A DNA stretch of 64,000 nt. Origin: Reticulitermes lucifugus. Taxonomy: Eukaryota > Arthropoda > Insecta > Blattodea > Rhinotermitidae. Of this stretch, positions 25,301 to 34,420 are shown piece by piece. The notes beneath the pieces are model-generated. The model searched no databases. It was not told the origin of the DNA and saw nothing but the letters and a program-made list of their open reading frames with translations. The stretch is taken from positions 12,661 through 76,660 of the forward strand of contig JAKCWW010000315.1 in assembly GCA_026260175.1 (NCBI GenBank), in the 5' to 3' direction. A program made the position numbers and the translations under genes. The stretch's first letter is position 1. Each line of letters begins with the position of its first letter.

Positions 25301-28300
25301 AGCTAGATCTAGCTAGTTTCAGCCTAAGCTATTGTTTTGGCCTTGGACTATGATCATATATTATGGTATGTGTTCCTTAATGTTGACCCATGAGCTGTTT
25401 GACTTTCTTGTTGCCAGATGGACAATGAGCACTGCATGTTGCTTGCCTTACCTTGTGGCCGAGATCACATGGATGTTCTGCAGCAGTCAAACAACCTGCA
25501 GACAGGATTTATAACATACCTGCAACAGAAACAGGCAGCAGGAATTGTCAATATTGCAGCACCAGGCTCTCAGCAGGTAGGTGTTGCATTCACTACACCT
25601 TCAGGTTCACCTACTTCATCTGTGCTAGGAAATGTTATGTCTGTTGACTCGACTCATTCAGTGCTACTAATGCACATTTACACTGTTATCATTCTGTACG
25701 ATTATCCATGATCAGAGTTCATATTTGGTGTGAGGGTTAATTGATACGGTATATCATGTGTTCCCAAATTTAATGTACTCCAGCTGTGAAATACTGAATT
25801 GAAGATATTGCATGTACAAAATTTATTCATCAGTTCCTAAATAGAGTAAACAGCTAGTGAAGCATTAGGCATTTTGGAAATGTTTCATTGGAACATTTTT
25901 ACATGTGACTTTTAGAAAATCTGTTGAAGTTTGTATACTTAATATTATACATGCCCCGTGCAGTTGTTTTACATATGTAAGATTTAATTACCAACTACTG
26001 CACAATAAGCTTATACACTCCTACATGTTTCAGCTGACTATCTCAGTCGTCATCAGGGAGTCATCGTACATAGACATAAGCAGCGTACATCGTGTCTCTG
26101 AATGGTAATTGCCCATCTGTCACAGCCGCAGTCACTGATTTTATAGTTCAAATTACATATGATAAATGCAGTATGTTATTACATAAAATTTAGGTGTAAG
26201 ATCTATATAAAATCTATATAATCTGTCTCTCAACCACTTCCAGATTTTGTGGGGTGGAGATCTGTAATATTATATAGTCAATGTAAATGATTAAAATGAA
26301 TTCTAAAATAAAATAAAATAATTTAAATTTTAAAAAGATAACTGTCAATAGATCAAGTATATGTCTATACATACACCTGGCTGTGATATTCGGTGTTTAT
26401 TTCTTGAGTAATATCTCTGTACTTAATCCATAGCTACCCGTACACAGTACACAGTACAGAGATATTAAAAAACTAACTAACTCCATGGAGCAGAGTCCTT
26501 CTTGAGAAGCTAACAGGTCGTCAGCTAGTCNNNNNNNNNNNNNNNNNNNNNNNNNNNNNNNNNNNNNNNNNNNNNNNNNNNNNNNNNNNNNNNNNNNNNN
26601 NNNAATCTTGAAGATCCATTTTAATATTATCCTCCCATCTACGCCTGGGTCTTCCAAGTGGTCGATATTACTCATGAAATAAACACCAGATACCACAGCC
26701 AGGGGTATGTATAGACATATACTTGATCTGTTGATATACTAATAAACAGTTATCTTTTTAAAATTTAAATAATTATATCTTATTTTAGAATTCATTTTAA
26801 TCATTTACATTGATTGTATAATATTACCGGTCTCCACCCCACAAAAACTGGAAGTGGTTGAGAGACAGATTATATAGATTTTATATAGATCTTGTACCTA
26901 AATTTTTTGTAATAACATACTGCATTTTATCATATGTAATTTGAACTATAAAATCAGTGACTGCGGCTGTGACAGATGGGCAATTACCATTCAGAGACAC
27001 GATGTACGCTGCTTATGTCTATGTACGATGACTCCCTGATGATGGCTGGAATAGTCAGCTGAAACATGTAGGAGTGTATAAGCTTATTGTGCAGTAGTTG
27101 GTAATAAAAACTTACTGTTGAAGTTTGTATGTGAGAGTACTATACTCTTAAGCATTCATCTTCATGTGAATCAGAACTTTGTTTCAGTTTTGTACATATT
27201 TTTCATTACTCTTTGAACATGGAACAATAAAATCAATTTCATTAAATGACTGTTTTCAGTGGCAGAGTCTGGTAAAATATCTAACAGAGTTGTACATTTA
27301 AGAATTTAATGAACACTCTGTACGTATTCAGAGGGAAAGAAGTCTGCATTTTATTTGGGGGAAAATAAATCATTTTTTGCCATTGTAAGTTTGGGTGCTC
27401 AAACAATTATTTTTAATCATTTGGATGATGAGATACATGCTAGTCAATTTGGTGAGATGCCATTCAGTGACACAAATGGCTGTGCAGTGGATGGGATTCT
27501 TTTGCCGTCGCCGTCATCATCATCATCATCATCATCATCATCAGACCCCTATCATCACAGCCCCATTATGATCACCACCACCACCTGCAGCATCTTGTGT
27601 AAGTATGTAACTGTGTCGTCAGCCCTCATTGTAGCAGCATCAGTATCCTTACAATATAAACTTCCTCAGTGGTACTTCCCACTGCCATCAGCGGTGGCAG
27701 CAGTAATATGAGCAGCTGCCCTCCCATCTGCTAATTGTCCTGTACCATCCACATTCCCCCCTCCTACTCCCCTCCTGCATCTGTCACTCCCTCTCGAACC
27801 TGTCCATCATCCCTGCCCATACCTGTGTGTTCAAACAGTTATGACCAGTAGGTACTCCACTTCTGTGAAAGGTGATCTTGTCTTGATAGAAGTAAAATTT
27901 ATTACACTAAATGACAGATCTTTGAATTTCTTTTAGGGACTCCATATTTTTTAAGTCATAGTTTGGCCTGAGAGTTCCACATTTTTATGTGCTGCTGATC
28001 CATTATGAGTTAATTTCAATATCCTTGCTTTTCATTTTATTATGTTCAGCACAGTATGAAACAGTTACACTGTGTTGTACATGCAAACTGTGAACACAGG
28101 CAGTTTTTTAAAACTGTGATATTCAGTGGAGAAATTAATACAATGTGTTAACGAAGCCAATTTCATTTGTTCGCTGTAGGCTGCATATGTGGTACACATC
28201 TTCCCATCATGTGACTTTGCCAATGAGAATTTGGCACGCATTGCACCAGACCTACTGCACAGAGTGGCGGACATTGCACACCTTCTCATCATCATCGCCA

Positions 28301-28308
28301 CTGTGTAA
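168..28308 (+). CDS. spen: split ends (Spen/SHARP family) corepressor, 3' eleven exons, 5'-partial
   Basis: Spen proteins are large nuclear RNA-binding corepressors that recruit SMRT/NCoR-type complexes through a C-terminal SPOC domain. Exons read directly: 168-274, 1176-1345, 3069-3317, 4665-16293, 16635-16805, 19576-19671 (alternative start 19573), 22050-22209, 22672-23102, 24687-24887, 25418-25576, 28180-28308. All introns are GT-AG and all phases agree, giving about 4,499 codons to the TAA. Order in the protein: second half of an RRM (exons 1-2), an Arg/Ser/Tyr-rich linker, a very long disordered region rich in Ser, Lys/Glu/Asp and Thr/Val/Pro, a Gln/Pro/His-rich section, then SPOC. The size lies between human SPEN (about 3,660 aa) and Drosophila Spen (about 5,500 aa). 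The earlier RRMs and the start lie upstream of the window. Family identity is certain; the exact use of small exons is inferred without transcripts. Confidence 0.96.
275..1175 (+). other. spen intron between RRM exons
   Basis: Phase-0 intron with a plain GTAGAT donor and a TTTCTCTGCAG acceptor. The sequence is A+T-rich and I see no repeat, RNA gene or hidden exon in it. Confidence 0.7.
1346..3068 (+). other. spen intron, no recognisable content
   Basis: 1.7-kb intron ending in a 13-T tract and the acceptor ATGTACAG. It contains only short random open frames. I recognise no transposon, RNA or conserved element. Confidence 0.65.
3318..4664 (+). other. spen intron before the giant exon
   Basis: 1.35-kb intron with donor GTCAGA and acceptor GTTTGCAG. 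The 4200-4430 part has the look of an old dispersed repeat, but I cannot assign a family. Nothing else is evident. Confidence 0.55.
4665..16293 (+). other. spen: giant spen coding exon (11,629 nt, 3,876 codons)
   Basis: One uninterrupted exon carries most of the protein. Landmarks in order: His runs near 5480-5510 and 11503-11525; a segment with SLDEKYEKW and FRHNLLDLDFNEIPPSDIV near 5970-6130 that resembles a conserved Spen block; a Gln-rich run near 6552-6585; Thr/Val/Ser-rich low complexity 6660-7700; a Lys/Asp/Glu/Arg-rich charged region 7850-9150; a conserved-looking HSIFDIVDDGPAYISMYDKV segment followed by a Glu/Arg/Lys helix at 9217-9400; a five-unit repeat at 9919-10530; an acidic region 11760-14070; VYEFRDDSEDE and RPRLILTIKSP near 14345-14430; DPVTGLLIPM near 15075; then Pro/Gln/His-rich KAHLLQ motifs to the exon end. 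The protein is probably largely disordered, with many potential CK2-type SSDDE sites. Long exons of this kind are usual in the family. Confidence 0.93.
9919..10530 (+). repeat. spen: five-unit degenerate protein repeat inside spen
   Basis: Five tandem units of 40, 43, 41, 42 and about 37 codons start at 9919, 10039, 10168, 10291 and 10417. Each has an acidic head (DSSDDE in the better units), then a basic pair and a K/F-L-S-D-like core (KKLISD, RKFLSD, RKLSD, RKLLSA, KKFLSD), then DKQ or EKQ and a Lys-rich end (KKSFVKN, KKSCIKN, RKSVLKN). The nucleotide copies have diverged, so this is an old amplification kept at protein level. I do not recall this array from human SPEN. Confidence 0.8.
16635..16805 (+). 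other. spen: spen exon (57 codons, symmetric)
   Basis: Phase 0 at both ends, acceptor TTTTTACAG and donor GTAAGT. It encodes a Gly/Pro/Val-rich linker starting MQNVTSSHLTQHGKG and containing VDVSLGGCIVVPTASPQPRG. The open frame runs on past 16805 only because the intron happens to be open there. Confidence 0.85.
16806..19575 (+). other. spen intron with a palindromic-repeat half and a TG microsatellite
   Basis: 2.8-kb intron. It holds a degenerate copy of the dispersed 'FWDVTPC-like' repeat at about 17146-17230 (CTTCTGGGATGTGATGC followed by ACCTGCTGCCTGCA) and a TG microsatellite at 17457-17474. The remainder is unremarkable A+T-rich sequence. Confidence 0.6.
17457..17474. repeat. (TG)n microsatellite
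   Basis: Nine TG units inside the intron after the exon 16635-16805. Confidence 0.85.
19576..19671 (+). other. spen: small spen exon behind a GU-rich 3' splice site
   Basis: Encodes 32 residues starting HAGSGGVVADLLPNPQYVLA and ending QQSPPPAHQQ, phase 0 on both sides. The acceptor is a tandem NAGNAG (GGCAGCAG), so an extra Gln codon at 19573-19575 may be included. A TG/CG alternating tract (19524-19549) and a TGCTAAC branch-site-like element lie just upstream in place of a normal pyrimidine tract. Confidence 0.8.
19672..22049 (+). other. spen intron containing a pogo/Tigger element
   Basis: 2.4-kb intron. Its 3' third is occupied by the pogo/Tigger-like element at 21081-21937; the rest is A+T-rich with no recognisable feature. 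Confidence 0.7.
21081..21937 (+). mobile_element. pogo/Tigger-like DNA transposon, internally deleted and decayed
   Basis: The 857-bp element is bounded by terminal inverted repeats CAGTAAACCCTCACTAATC at the left and, on the opposite strand at the right, CAGTAAAACCTCGTTAATCC; subterminal ATCCGGAT motifs recur near both ends. A TA precedes the left end, as expected for a TA target duplication; the right flank reads CA. Between the ends, the plus strand gives pieces of a Tigger-type transposase C terminus: VIPYNASFAHLTEE, ESTIKKKLLSSARDGIDA and QTKLDSFFKP. These are interrupted by stops and the catalytic domain is absent, so the copy cannot encode its own transposase. Confidence 0.85.
22050..22209 (+). 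other. spen: spen exon, His/Gln-rich linker
   Basis: Starts GEVVQHVNFPHHMRNAPHDL and ends HIPHFLPQ, with one extra base joining the next exon. Acceptor TTACTTGCAG, donor GTGAGC. It lies between the disordered region and SPOC. Confidence 0.85.
23103..24686 (+). other. spen intron with mariner remnant
   Basis: 1.6-kb intron before the first core SPOC exon. It contains the mariner-like remnant at about 24220-24470. A CCATATTTACCCAAATATAAG stretch near 23476 resembles the end of some MITEs, but no matching second end is visible. Confidence 0.55.
24220..24470 (-). mobile_element. mariner-like transposase C-terminal remnant
   Basis: Read on the minus strand, three frames give successive pieces of a mariner-type transposase C terminus: WEVTDHPHNGPNLTSSDSQF, then FGPLKTHLAGKQFA, then MKHAITS and LQTLDTNFFHNGIHALVSRW, then LNVKGE. 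The order matches the end of mariner transposases, where the last catalytic Asp lies in the SPD-x-APSD segment. The fragment has stops and at least two frame changes and lacks the N-terminal domains, and no inverted repeats were found. It is a dead 5'-truncated copy. Confidence 0.7.
26415..26663 (-). mobile_element. non-LTR retrotransposon 3' end, broken by the assembly gap
   Basis: On the minus strand, the right flank of the gap reads GRPRRRWEDNIKMDLQD, the usual C-terminal tail of a widespread insect LINE group, and the left flank reads LADDLLASQEGLCSMELVS, which commonly follows it. The missing part between them lies in the 73-N gap. Only the 3' end is present. Confidence 0.6.
26531..26603. 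other. assembly gap (73 Ns)
   Basis: A run of 73 N at the centre of a long inverted repeat, a structure that commonly breaks assemblies. The true missing length is unknown. Confidence 1.
27514..27543. repeat. (TCA)n microsatellite
   Basis: Ten consecutive TCA triplets in the last spen intron, preceded by CCGTCGCCG. It opens a Ser run in one frame but is intronic. Confidence 0.9.
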
Positions 28309-30028
28309 CGGACTCCCAACACCGAGGGTATCAGCATTCATATGTGGAAGGAATGTTTATTTTATGTACAACTGAGGTAGCATTGTTTACCCTCATCTGA
28401 CAGGAGTGGAGATAAGCATCACCATGGAGATTGCTGTCTTCTGGAGTGTCATACCGTGTAACCTGGTAGATAGGTACTGATGTTGCAGAGGAACCTGCTG
28501 CCCTCATCATCAGGGTATAAATTCAGTACTTGCCTCCCAAACGACATGGCATCCCATTCCACAGGACAGTAATTCTGTTGTGAAAACCCCAAAGACTGAC
28601 AAGTATCATCATCATAATTGTCATCATAATCACCACTGTCATCATCACCACCACCACCACTCCCTCGCATTATATGCTTTTCAGAACGTACAATGTTAAA
28701 ATTACACACTTAGAATGTGTTGGGCCATTCTTAACACATGTGTGCCGATACCCAGAGTGAGCAGGCAGTCAGTCTGAAATGACTTGATGTTAAAGTGACA
28801 GCTTATCTTTATTCATCGACACAGTGATCAGCAGTGACAAGCTGCATGATGGCCAAGTACTGCTTTTAGAGTACAAGTACGGTATAACCTGAAAGAAATT
28901 CACCTACTTAATAAGACACCTCACTGCAAGTGAGAAACCACTGATAGAGGAACTTTGACAAACTATACATAAGTAAATGTGGCATAATTTTAACAGCTAA
29001 TACAAATACTAATGCGATGAATCTTGTACACTCCTGTATTACGTTCAAAATGGCGCGGACAGTGACCGGTTTGGTTAGTGGAATTGTACGCAACATGTCG
29101 ATAATATGTAAATTGGATGTGAATTTTTAATCCTCCCACCCCTCCTGTAGCTATATGAGCGACTCTAAGCGAATGTTTTGTTTACTTGATGTACAGTTCT
29201 GTAATTATAACAATTGTAAAATTCTTGTTGCATCTTCATAACTCTGGACTGATCTACTCATTGCATTCATCATCATTAATTTTAAAATCACCTCACCAAT
29301 GTATATTTTGTACATAAACATAATAATCATTGTGTATTGTTGTTTGAATTTTAGTCCAGGTACCTATTATAAATATATACGATGCAGTATAAATATATGT
29401 ATATATAAATATTAAGGCTCATCGTAATATTCATAGATGATTGTAGTTGTAAGTTGTATCCAGATGTGTAGATAATAGATGCAGTGTGCACTGTCATTCC
29501 TACAAAATTGTCAACACATTTATCGGTACTTATCTGTTCTCCCCTCTGCAGTCAGAGTGCATGCAAATAGTTGTCTATTATCACTTGGCTTGTGGATAAT
29601 ATGAACATGATGTGTCGTTGCAACATCTCGCATTCTAGAAAGTAGTAGTTTTTACTTTTTTCTTTTAAATTTAGAATTGTCAGTAATGGTGAACAAGTGT
29701 TTTTCAATGTCAGTTTGCTCAAAACGTCATCCCAGATTCTATTTTCACTTTTTATTGTGTAAAAGTGAGTAAATCATTATCATATATTTTTTGATGTGTA
29801 CAAAAAGATAAAGGAACTGGACACAATGCTCGCTCGCATGTTTGGATTTGCAGCCAACTGAGTTCCCCCCGACCGACCGAGACAGGAAACAAAACTTGTA
29901 AATATTTCAGAGACTATCTTAGGCTGTGATCTCTCTGCATTAAGTTACTGAATTTAATTTGATAAAAAGATCGTCCAGTGATTTAAGTTATTTAATGAAT
30001 GAAAATATAAAGTGTTAATAAAAATAAA
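28309..30028 (+). other. spen: spen 3' UTR (probable extent)
   Basis: The stop TAA ends at 28308. The first good poly(A) signals downstream are two AATAAA hexamers at about 30017-30028, followed by a U-rich stretch near 30041-30058, which would make a 3' UTR of about 1.7 kb. Within it, four TGTANATA sites (29309, 29398, 29467, 29897) match the Pumilio site. A copy of the FWDVTPC-like repeat lies at about 28420-28520. The end point is an inference from the hexamers only. Confidence 0.45.
28420..28520 (+). repeat. FWDVTPC-like dispersed repeat copy
   Basis: Contains TGTCTTCTGGAGTGTCATAC, then CTGGTAGATAGGTACTGATG and AGAGGAACCTGCTGCC, and translates as KITMEIAVFWSVIPCNLV. It matches other copies in this window (see the finding on this family). 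Confidence 0.6.
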
Positions 30029-33000
30029 TGGAAATTCCTCCCCTTAGTTTTTCCCTTTAGTGTAATCACCTTCTGCCATCATCCAGTGTGGGTTCAAGAG
30101 TGGGTATGAGGGGCAGAAAATTTAGTTTGAGGTTAAATTGCAGTTAGAAAATAATACATAAACAAGAAACCTATAACACTGCCAATGTTGCATATCAACA
30201 GAAAGAAGATTTTTAAATGTTTTGATGTAATTCTGTTTATACCTATACCAAAGGGAAGATTGAAAAGTGCTTGTGGAAAATTGAGACGTAAGTGACTGGT
30301 GTACAAAGATGAGAGATTTGAAGTGTGTGTGAAGACAGGCATCTTGTTTATGGAGGTTTGATATCAAGCTCCAGCAGAATTATTTTTATTGAAACAGTTG
30401 TCATTTGCCAAGTTTATGTAGCGTCGGTGGTAGATGAATGATGTGTGAGTACGGAGTATTGGAGGAATGATAAGTGACAGGGGAAAACCAAAGTACTTGG
30501 AGAAAACCTGTATGAGTGCCAACCTGTCCACCACAAATTTTATGTTACATAGATCCACATAAGGATTTAGTAGGTGAATTGGACCTGCTTTAAGATTGGA
30601 AGAGCATCATTACACCCAATTACATGTATAAGTAGGGTTTTTTTCCTACTCCGAAGAAGGTGTTATGTCTGGATTGGTGGCTGAGTGCAAGGTAGATGGT
30701 AGGACCATTTGGAAAGTATTATTTTGGTTACAGCATATGCTAGATGAATGGGAGGTTATACATCTGGACCTTCCTAAATGTTGCAGCTGTAGTAAACATG
30801 ATGTAACAAGTTATTGCATGTAAGACTATTTTTACAGCGTATTCTATTGCTTCAGTCATTCACTGCCAGCATTTAAAACATTTTTTTAAATTATTGATGT
30901 CTGAGGGCATTGAAGAATGGATGTGCATTAAATTTTGTAAGAAAATGAGAAGGATGGCGACCAAAAGCAACTGATGCAAATTCAATTTGGAGATGTAATA
31001 ATGAGATGAGATGAGTGGTTCTGACATTTTAAATTAAAGAGGAATGAATGTCAGAAATTTGTGACGATGTATGATGAAATGATGCTTTTCCTGGATCATC
31101 CATTAAAAGTGATAGCTCAAGTGCTTGTTTTAGTGTCAAATGACAGAAGATTAACTGTAAAGTGGCTAAAGCAATAAGAGTTTGGGCCATCAGAACGAAA
31201 GGCTGGTGAATGAGGCATGTCTCTGCTGAATGTGTTCAGTGGCTGCTGACACAGGAGTAGACAGCAAACTACATCTGCAGTTGCTTTGAACTTTAATGTC
31301 CAGAAAGGGATGAAAGCATCTTTAAAATAACATTATACATCTGATAAAATATGCTTCTATGGTTGCGACCGTGAAATCGGGTAACATTCATCACAATGTA
31401 TGTACCCATCCTTGCCATGACAAAGTGCAGGGTAAAACTGAAGGAATTCTGATTGTTTCCTTTGGTAACGTGGGCGAGTATCATGATTATTAAACATTTC
31501 TGCTTTAAAGTGTTCATATTTCTACGTGATGCAGCTCATGGTAAACAGCTGCAAAGTGGGAATCCGAGTGGAAAATTCACCATGACACTGCGCCTGTCCA
31601 CTAGACCTGTTTGTGTGCTGCAGTTTTTTAATTTTAAATACAATATTCCTCAAATGAGATACCCCTCTCTGTGGCTTCGCTACATAAATTTAAAAGGCAA
31701 AATGTATGACGACTGTGTTCAAACTGTTGATCACAGCGTACAACAGGGTTGTTGGCAATCTCAAAAAAATAAACATTTGTTAGTAGATTTTATATTTAAC
31801 ATCAAAACCCATTGGGTTGCCATCTACTGAATCTGATGCTTATTGTTAGTAGTAGAGGATATGCTAGTGATATCTGATATGAATTTACCAAACTTGACAA
31901 AAAGAATAGCACTACATGTGAACTGAAATACAAGCCTTGTCTTCAGAGAATGTGTTTGAAATGCATTCAGATACATCTCGGTGCTTCTAGTACTGGTAAG
32001 ATTGGTGTAATCAAGTGTGTACAAGCTAAAGGAGCCTACCATGAGGGAGATGAACCCACTGACCTAGTAAGTACATTATCATAGTTTTCAGTAAGATATC
32101 CTCATGTTATTGTGTTTTAGGTTTCAGTCCACCTTGAAATATTTCAACCTACTGCAGACTTTCTGGACATGGTATACAAACATCACGTTGCTACAGGCCA
32201 CTCACTTTTGTAATTTGTAATTTCCTATCACAAAAATGTGATGAACTTTGNTTACATAATCACCTATGTATGGTATTGAAACCTTACCATACACAGGGGG
32301 GAAAAAAAACCCTGAAAAAAAGCAGGCATCACAAATTCTTTCCGTAACTTAACAGAATAATAAAGTGTTAAAAAATACTATCCTAGAACTTTCCTGTAGG
32401 GACTAAGGAAATGCTCATACAGGATAACTGGTGTTGACACAACATTTGAACCTGGCTCCTCATGAATATGAAACAGGGACACCACTCTCCTGAATGACAA
32501 TGTTTGTACTCAATATGTTGGAACTTTGTGTTAATGCACATAACAGATCAGAACCTCAGAAATGTTACTGGCATATAAGACTTGTTATATTAATTTTCTT
32601 CTTCATTATTCTTCTCAAGGATTTGGTGCATTAAGTCCTTTGCAAGGTTAAGAAGTGAAGCTGATAATTCCACCTAAGAGTGGTGAATCCTGATCTGGAT
32701 GGCACGTCCAGCGGAACGGTACACAATGCCTTCCAATTAACCTTCCACTAGACCTGACGTCTGGATGTGGATTTGCCACCTAAATGCAATGCTGTATTGC
32801 TGTATCTTTTTTCTCTGCACCAAATATGTGAATAAATTTAGCAAATCTGTAATCTTGCATCATCTGTTATGTCTATTTATCTGACAATTCGGTATGTTAT
32901 GAACTATTTGTTGTAATTTTAATTTTAACTTTCAGTGTGAAAATTATGGACTAGAGAAGATGTATACTCTCTACAGTCCATAGGTTAACCTGTATGTCTT

Positions 33001-33808
33001 GGGGAGGGACGGGGTGTCACAGAATTTCACAAACTGAATCTCTCTTACAGAAGTTACCAACACATGGATATTCAATGCAACTATAAATATCAAGGTCGCA
33101 AACAATGCAACGTTATGGTATTTCATGTCCAACATAATGATGCACTGGACAGATGGGACAAAAGGCATATAAATGTAGGTTAATCAGGATGAGATGGGAT
33201 ATGACTGTTCATAGATATTTACCAACATTTCAGAGGAATCTATTGCCTCCATCTTCAAATAGGTAAGATGTATTAAAAATAAACTATACCAGTGAATGAA
33301 AGGTATTTCATATTACATGAATTTGAATAAGAAATTGAAGGAAATCATACTTGTCCAGAATCTTTACGCATGACGATTTCTCGCTTTCAGTGCATAAAGT
33401 TGCAAGTTCATCAATATTGCCTGTGGACTGACATTTTCCAGTACCGCGTGTTAGGTGATGTCAACAATCCATTGAAGTCTGTAATTTTTGCCCATTATGG
33501 CATTCTCTTAACATGTCATACTGGTAGCGGTATAGGGCACAAGAGCACATACTCTGAAAATCATTGTACATTATCAGGTCCAATATACTGTTCTTTATTT
33601 ACTGAAAAGTGTGAGGAAGTGACATGTAATCACATAACCTTTAATAATCTGAAATTTTCATCATTAGATATACTGATTATAAGAAAACTATTTTCAAGTA
33701 CTATAACTTGCTTGGAATAGACTCTCATTTTAACATACATTACAGCACAATCATACCATTAACAATGTTACAATTAACTTAGTGAAGTACTGCTTTACTG
33801 TGATATTT
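30029..33808. other. intergenic interval between spen and CDC26
   Basis: Holds a minus-strand SINE (30361-30560), a half copy of the FWDVTPC-like repeat (about 33195-33262, TTTACCAACATTTCAGAGGA then ATTGCCTCCATCTTC), and one unresolved base at 32251. A TTTATT at 33594-33599 is a candidate poly(A) signal for CDC26 on the minus strand. I see no gene. Confidence 0.55.
30361..30560 (-). mobile_element. SINE family B copy, 5'-truncated, reverse orientation
   Basis: On the minus strand it reads TTTGTGGTGGACAGG, then GGTTTTCTCCAAGTACTTTG, GGTTTTCCCC, then a tail with CATAAACTTGGCAAATGACA and an A-rich end. The same order occurs at 42045-42235, 53595-53800 and 60020-60240. The tRNA-like head is missing in this copy. 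Confidence 0.7.
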
Positions 33809-34015
33809 TTAGGTCATGCGAGGCTGTGGAACATAGCCAATACGTTCATGTATTATTTCCTGCTTTGTTTTTGGGACCCCTGGTGCCCATGGTTCGGTAG
33901 AACTGCGGTTCTCTGTTTGTTGTTCCTTGCGGCTCTCCTGTTCTCGCCTCATTGCTTCATATTCTTGGATATCATCTAGCTTCAACTCAATACGTGTTGG
34001 ACTACGGCGTATCAT
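33809..34015 (-). CDS. CDC26: CDC26 (APC12), anaphase-promoting complex subunit
   Basis: A single-exon frame of 68 residues. CDC26 is a small subunit of the APC/C ubiquitin ligase; its N-terminal stretch threads through the TPR superhelix of CDC16/APC6 and stabilises it. The N terminus MIRRSPTRIELKLDDIQEYE closely matches human CDC26 ([20 protein letters not shown]), and the C-terminal block RIGYVPQPR matches human RIGYKPQPK. It is shorter than the 85-residue human protein because the middle linker and the tail are reduced. The start is fixed by the conserved MxRR beginning. It is transcribed away from ING3, and the two start codons are 405 bp apart. An intron in the 5' UTR cannot be excluded. 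Confidence 0.93.
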   Translation of the reverse strand: MIRRSPTRIELKLDDIQEYEAMRREQESRKEQQTENRSSTEPWAPGVPKTKQEIIHERIGYVPQPRMT

Positions 34016-34420
34016 TGTAATCTGTGTTTAAAAATCCATAAAACAATCTCAGAATATCACTGAATGACGGTGATAAATTTCATACGTTGGTCACAATGTT
34101 TTTACTATTTTACATTATTCAGAACTGGAAATCTCTGTTTTTTTTACAGTAATGCGATGAAACTATATATTCCATACAGTTTTTAAATTTACTACGTATG
34201 AAATTAATCGTGAGTCGCCAGTTTTTAACAGCCCAGCCACTGATGCTTTCTACGCCCCTTACACATAACCTAAACCGAAGTGCATTCTTGTACCAGTGAA
34301 AGCTTTAGTTAGTTACGTGATGTACTGAAAAACTAAGAGTTTATATTTTACAACGCGTAGAAAAGTCTTAACCGTGTGCAGATTGCATCATTATTTAAAT
34401 ATAATTTACACTTACAGAGA
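34016..34420. promoter_or_regulatory. shared divergent promoter interval of CDC26 and ING3
   Basis: Only 405 bp separate the start codons of two oppositely oriented genes, so their promoters must lie in or overlap this interval. No clear TATA box is placed for either gene; CG dinucleotides occur in places (for example ACAACGCGTAG near 34350 and TCGTGAGTCGCC near 34210). An AG just before the ING3 ATG (CTTACAGAG) could be a splice acceptor of a 5' UTR intron, which would make the true promoter distance shorter. Confidence 0.6.

Larger units (their letters stand above)
25987..27105. repeat. 1.1-kb foldback: two ~430-bp inverted arms around a LINE fragment and gap
   Basis: The left arm, about 25987-26414, is repeated in reverse complement at about 26664-27105. 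Shared segments include CCAACTACTGCACAATAAGC, CAGCTGACTAT, GCAGCGTACATCGTGTCTCT and CCATCTGTCACAGCCGCAGT, with scattered mismatches and small indels, so it is an old repeat and not simply an exact assembly mirror. The spacer 26415-26663 holds minus-strand LINE 3' sequence and the N gap. I do not recognise the arm family; a foldback DNA transposon or two opposed insertions are both possible. Confidence 0.85.
25577..28179 (+). other. last spen intron, holding a large foldback and an assembly gap
   Basis: 2.6-kb intron that splits SPOC before its final 42 codons. It contains the inverted-repeat element 25987-27105 with 73 Ns in its loop, and a TCA-trinucleotide microsatellite at 27514-27543. Confidence 0.75.
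22672..28308 (+). other. spen: C-terminal SPOC-coding exons of spen
   Basis: Exon 22672-23102 encodes a Pro/His-rich lead-in ending DSLLMLLQ. Exons 24687-24887, 25418-25576 and 28180-28308 encode the SPOC fold (about 162 residues, like the roughly 170 of human SHARP). Conserved signatures: YPVMWQGLLALKNDQAAV, PPLRIAQRMRLE, QLEGVARKMQ, LLALPCGRD, GFITYLQQKQAAGIVN, and the terminal APDLLHRVADIAHLL. The Lys of ALKND and the Arg residues of RIAQRMR, which form the basic patch for phosphorylated corepressor peptides in SHARP, are all present. Confidence 0.95.

Noticed and set aside
26397-26696. 99-codon minus-strand frame across the N gap
   Set aside because: Its central 25 residues are undefined and the flanks are LINE sequence.
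27545-27598. Exon-like 54-nt segment with a CAG acceptor and GTAAGT donor in the last spen intron
   Set aside because: It is a multiple of three, but the required frame meets TGA after eight codons, and SPOC is continuous without it; it may act as a cryptic poison exon, but nothing supports use.
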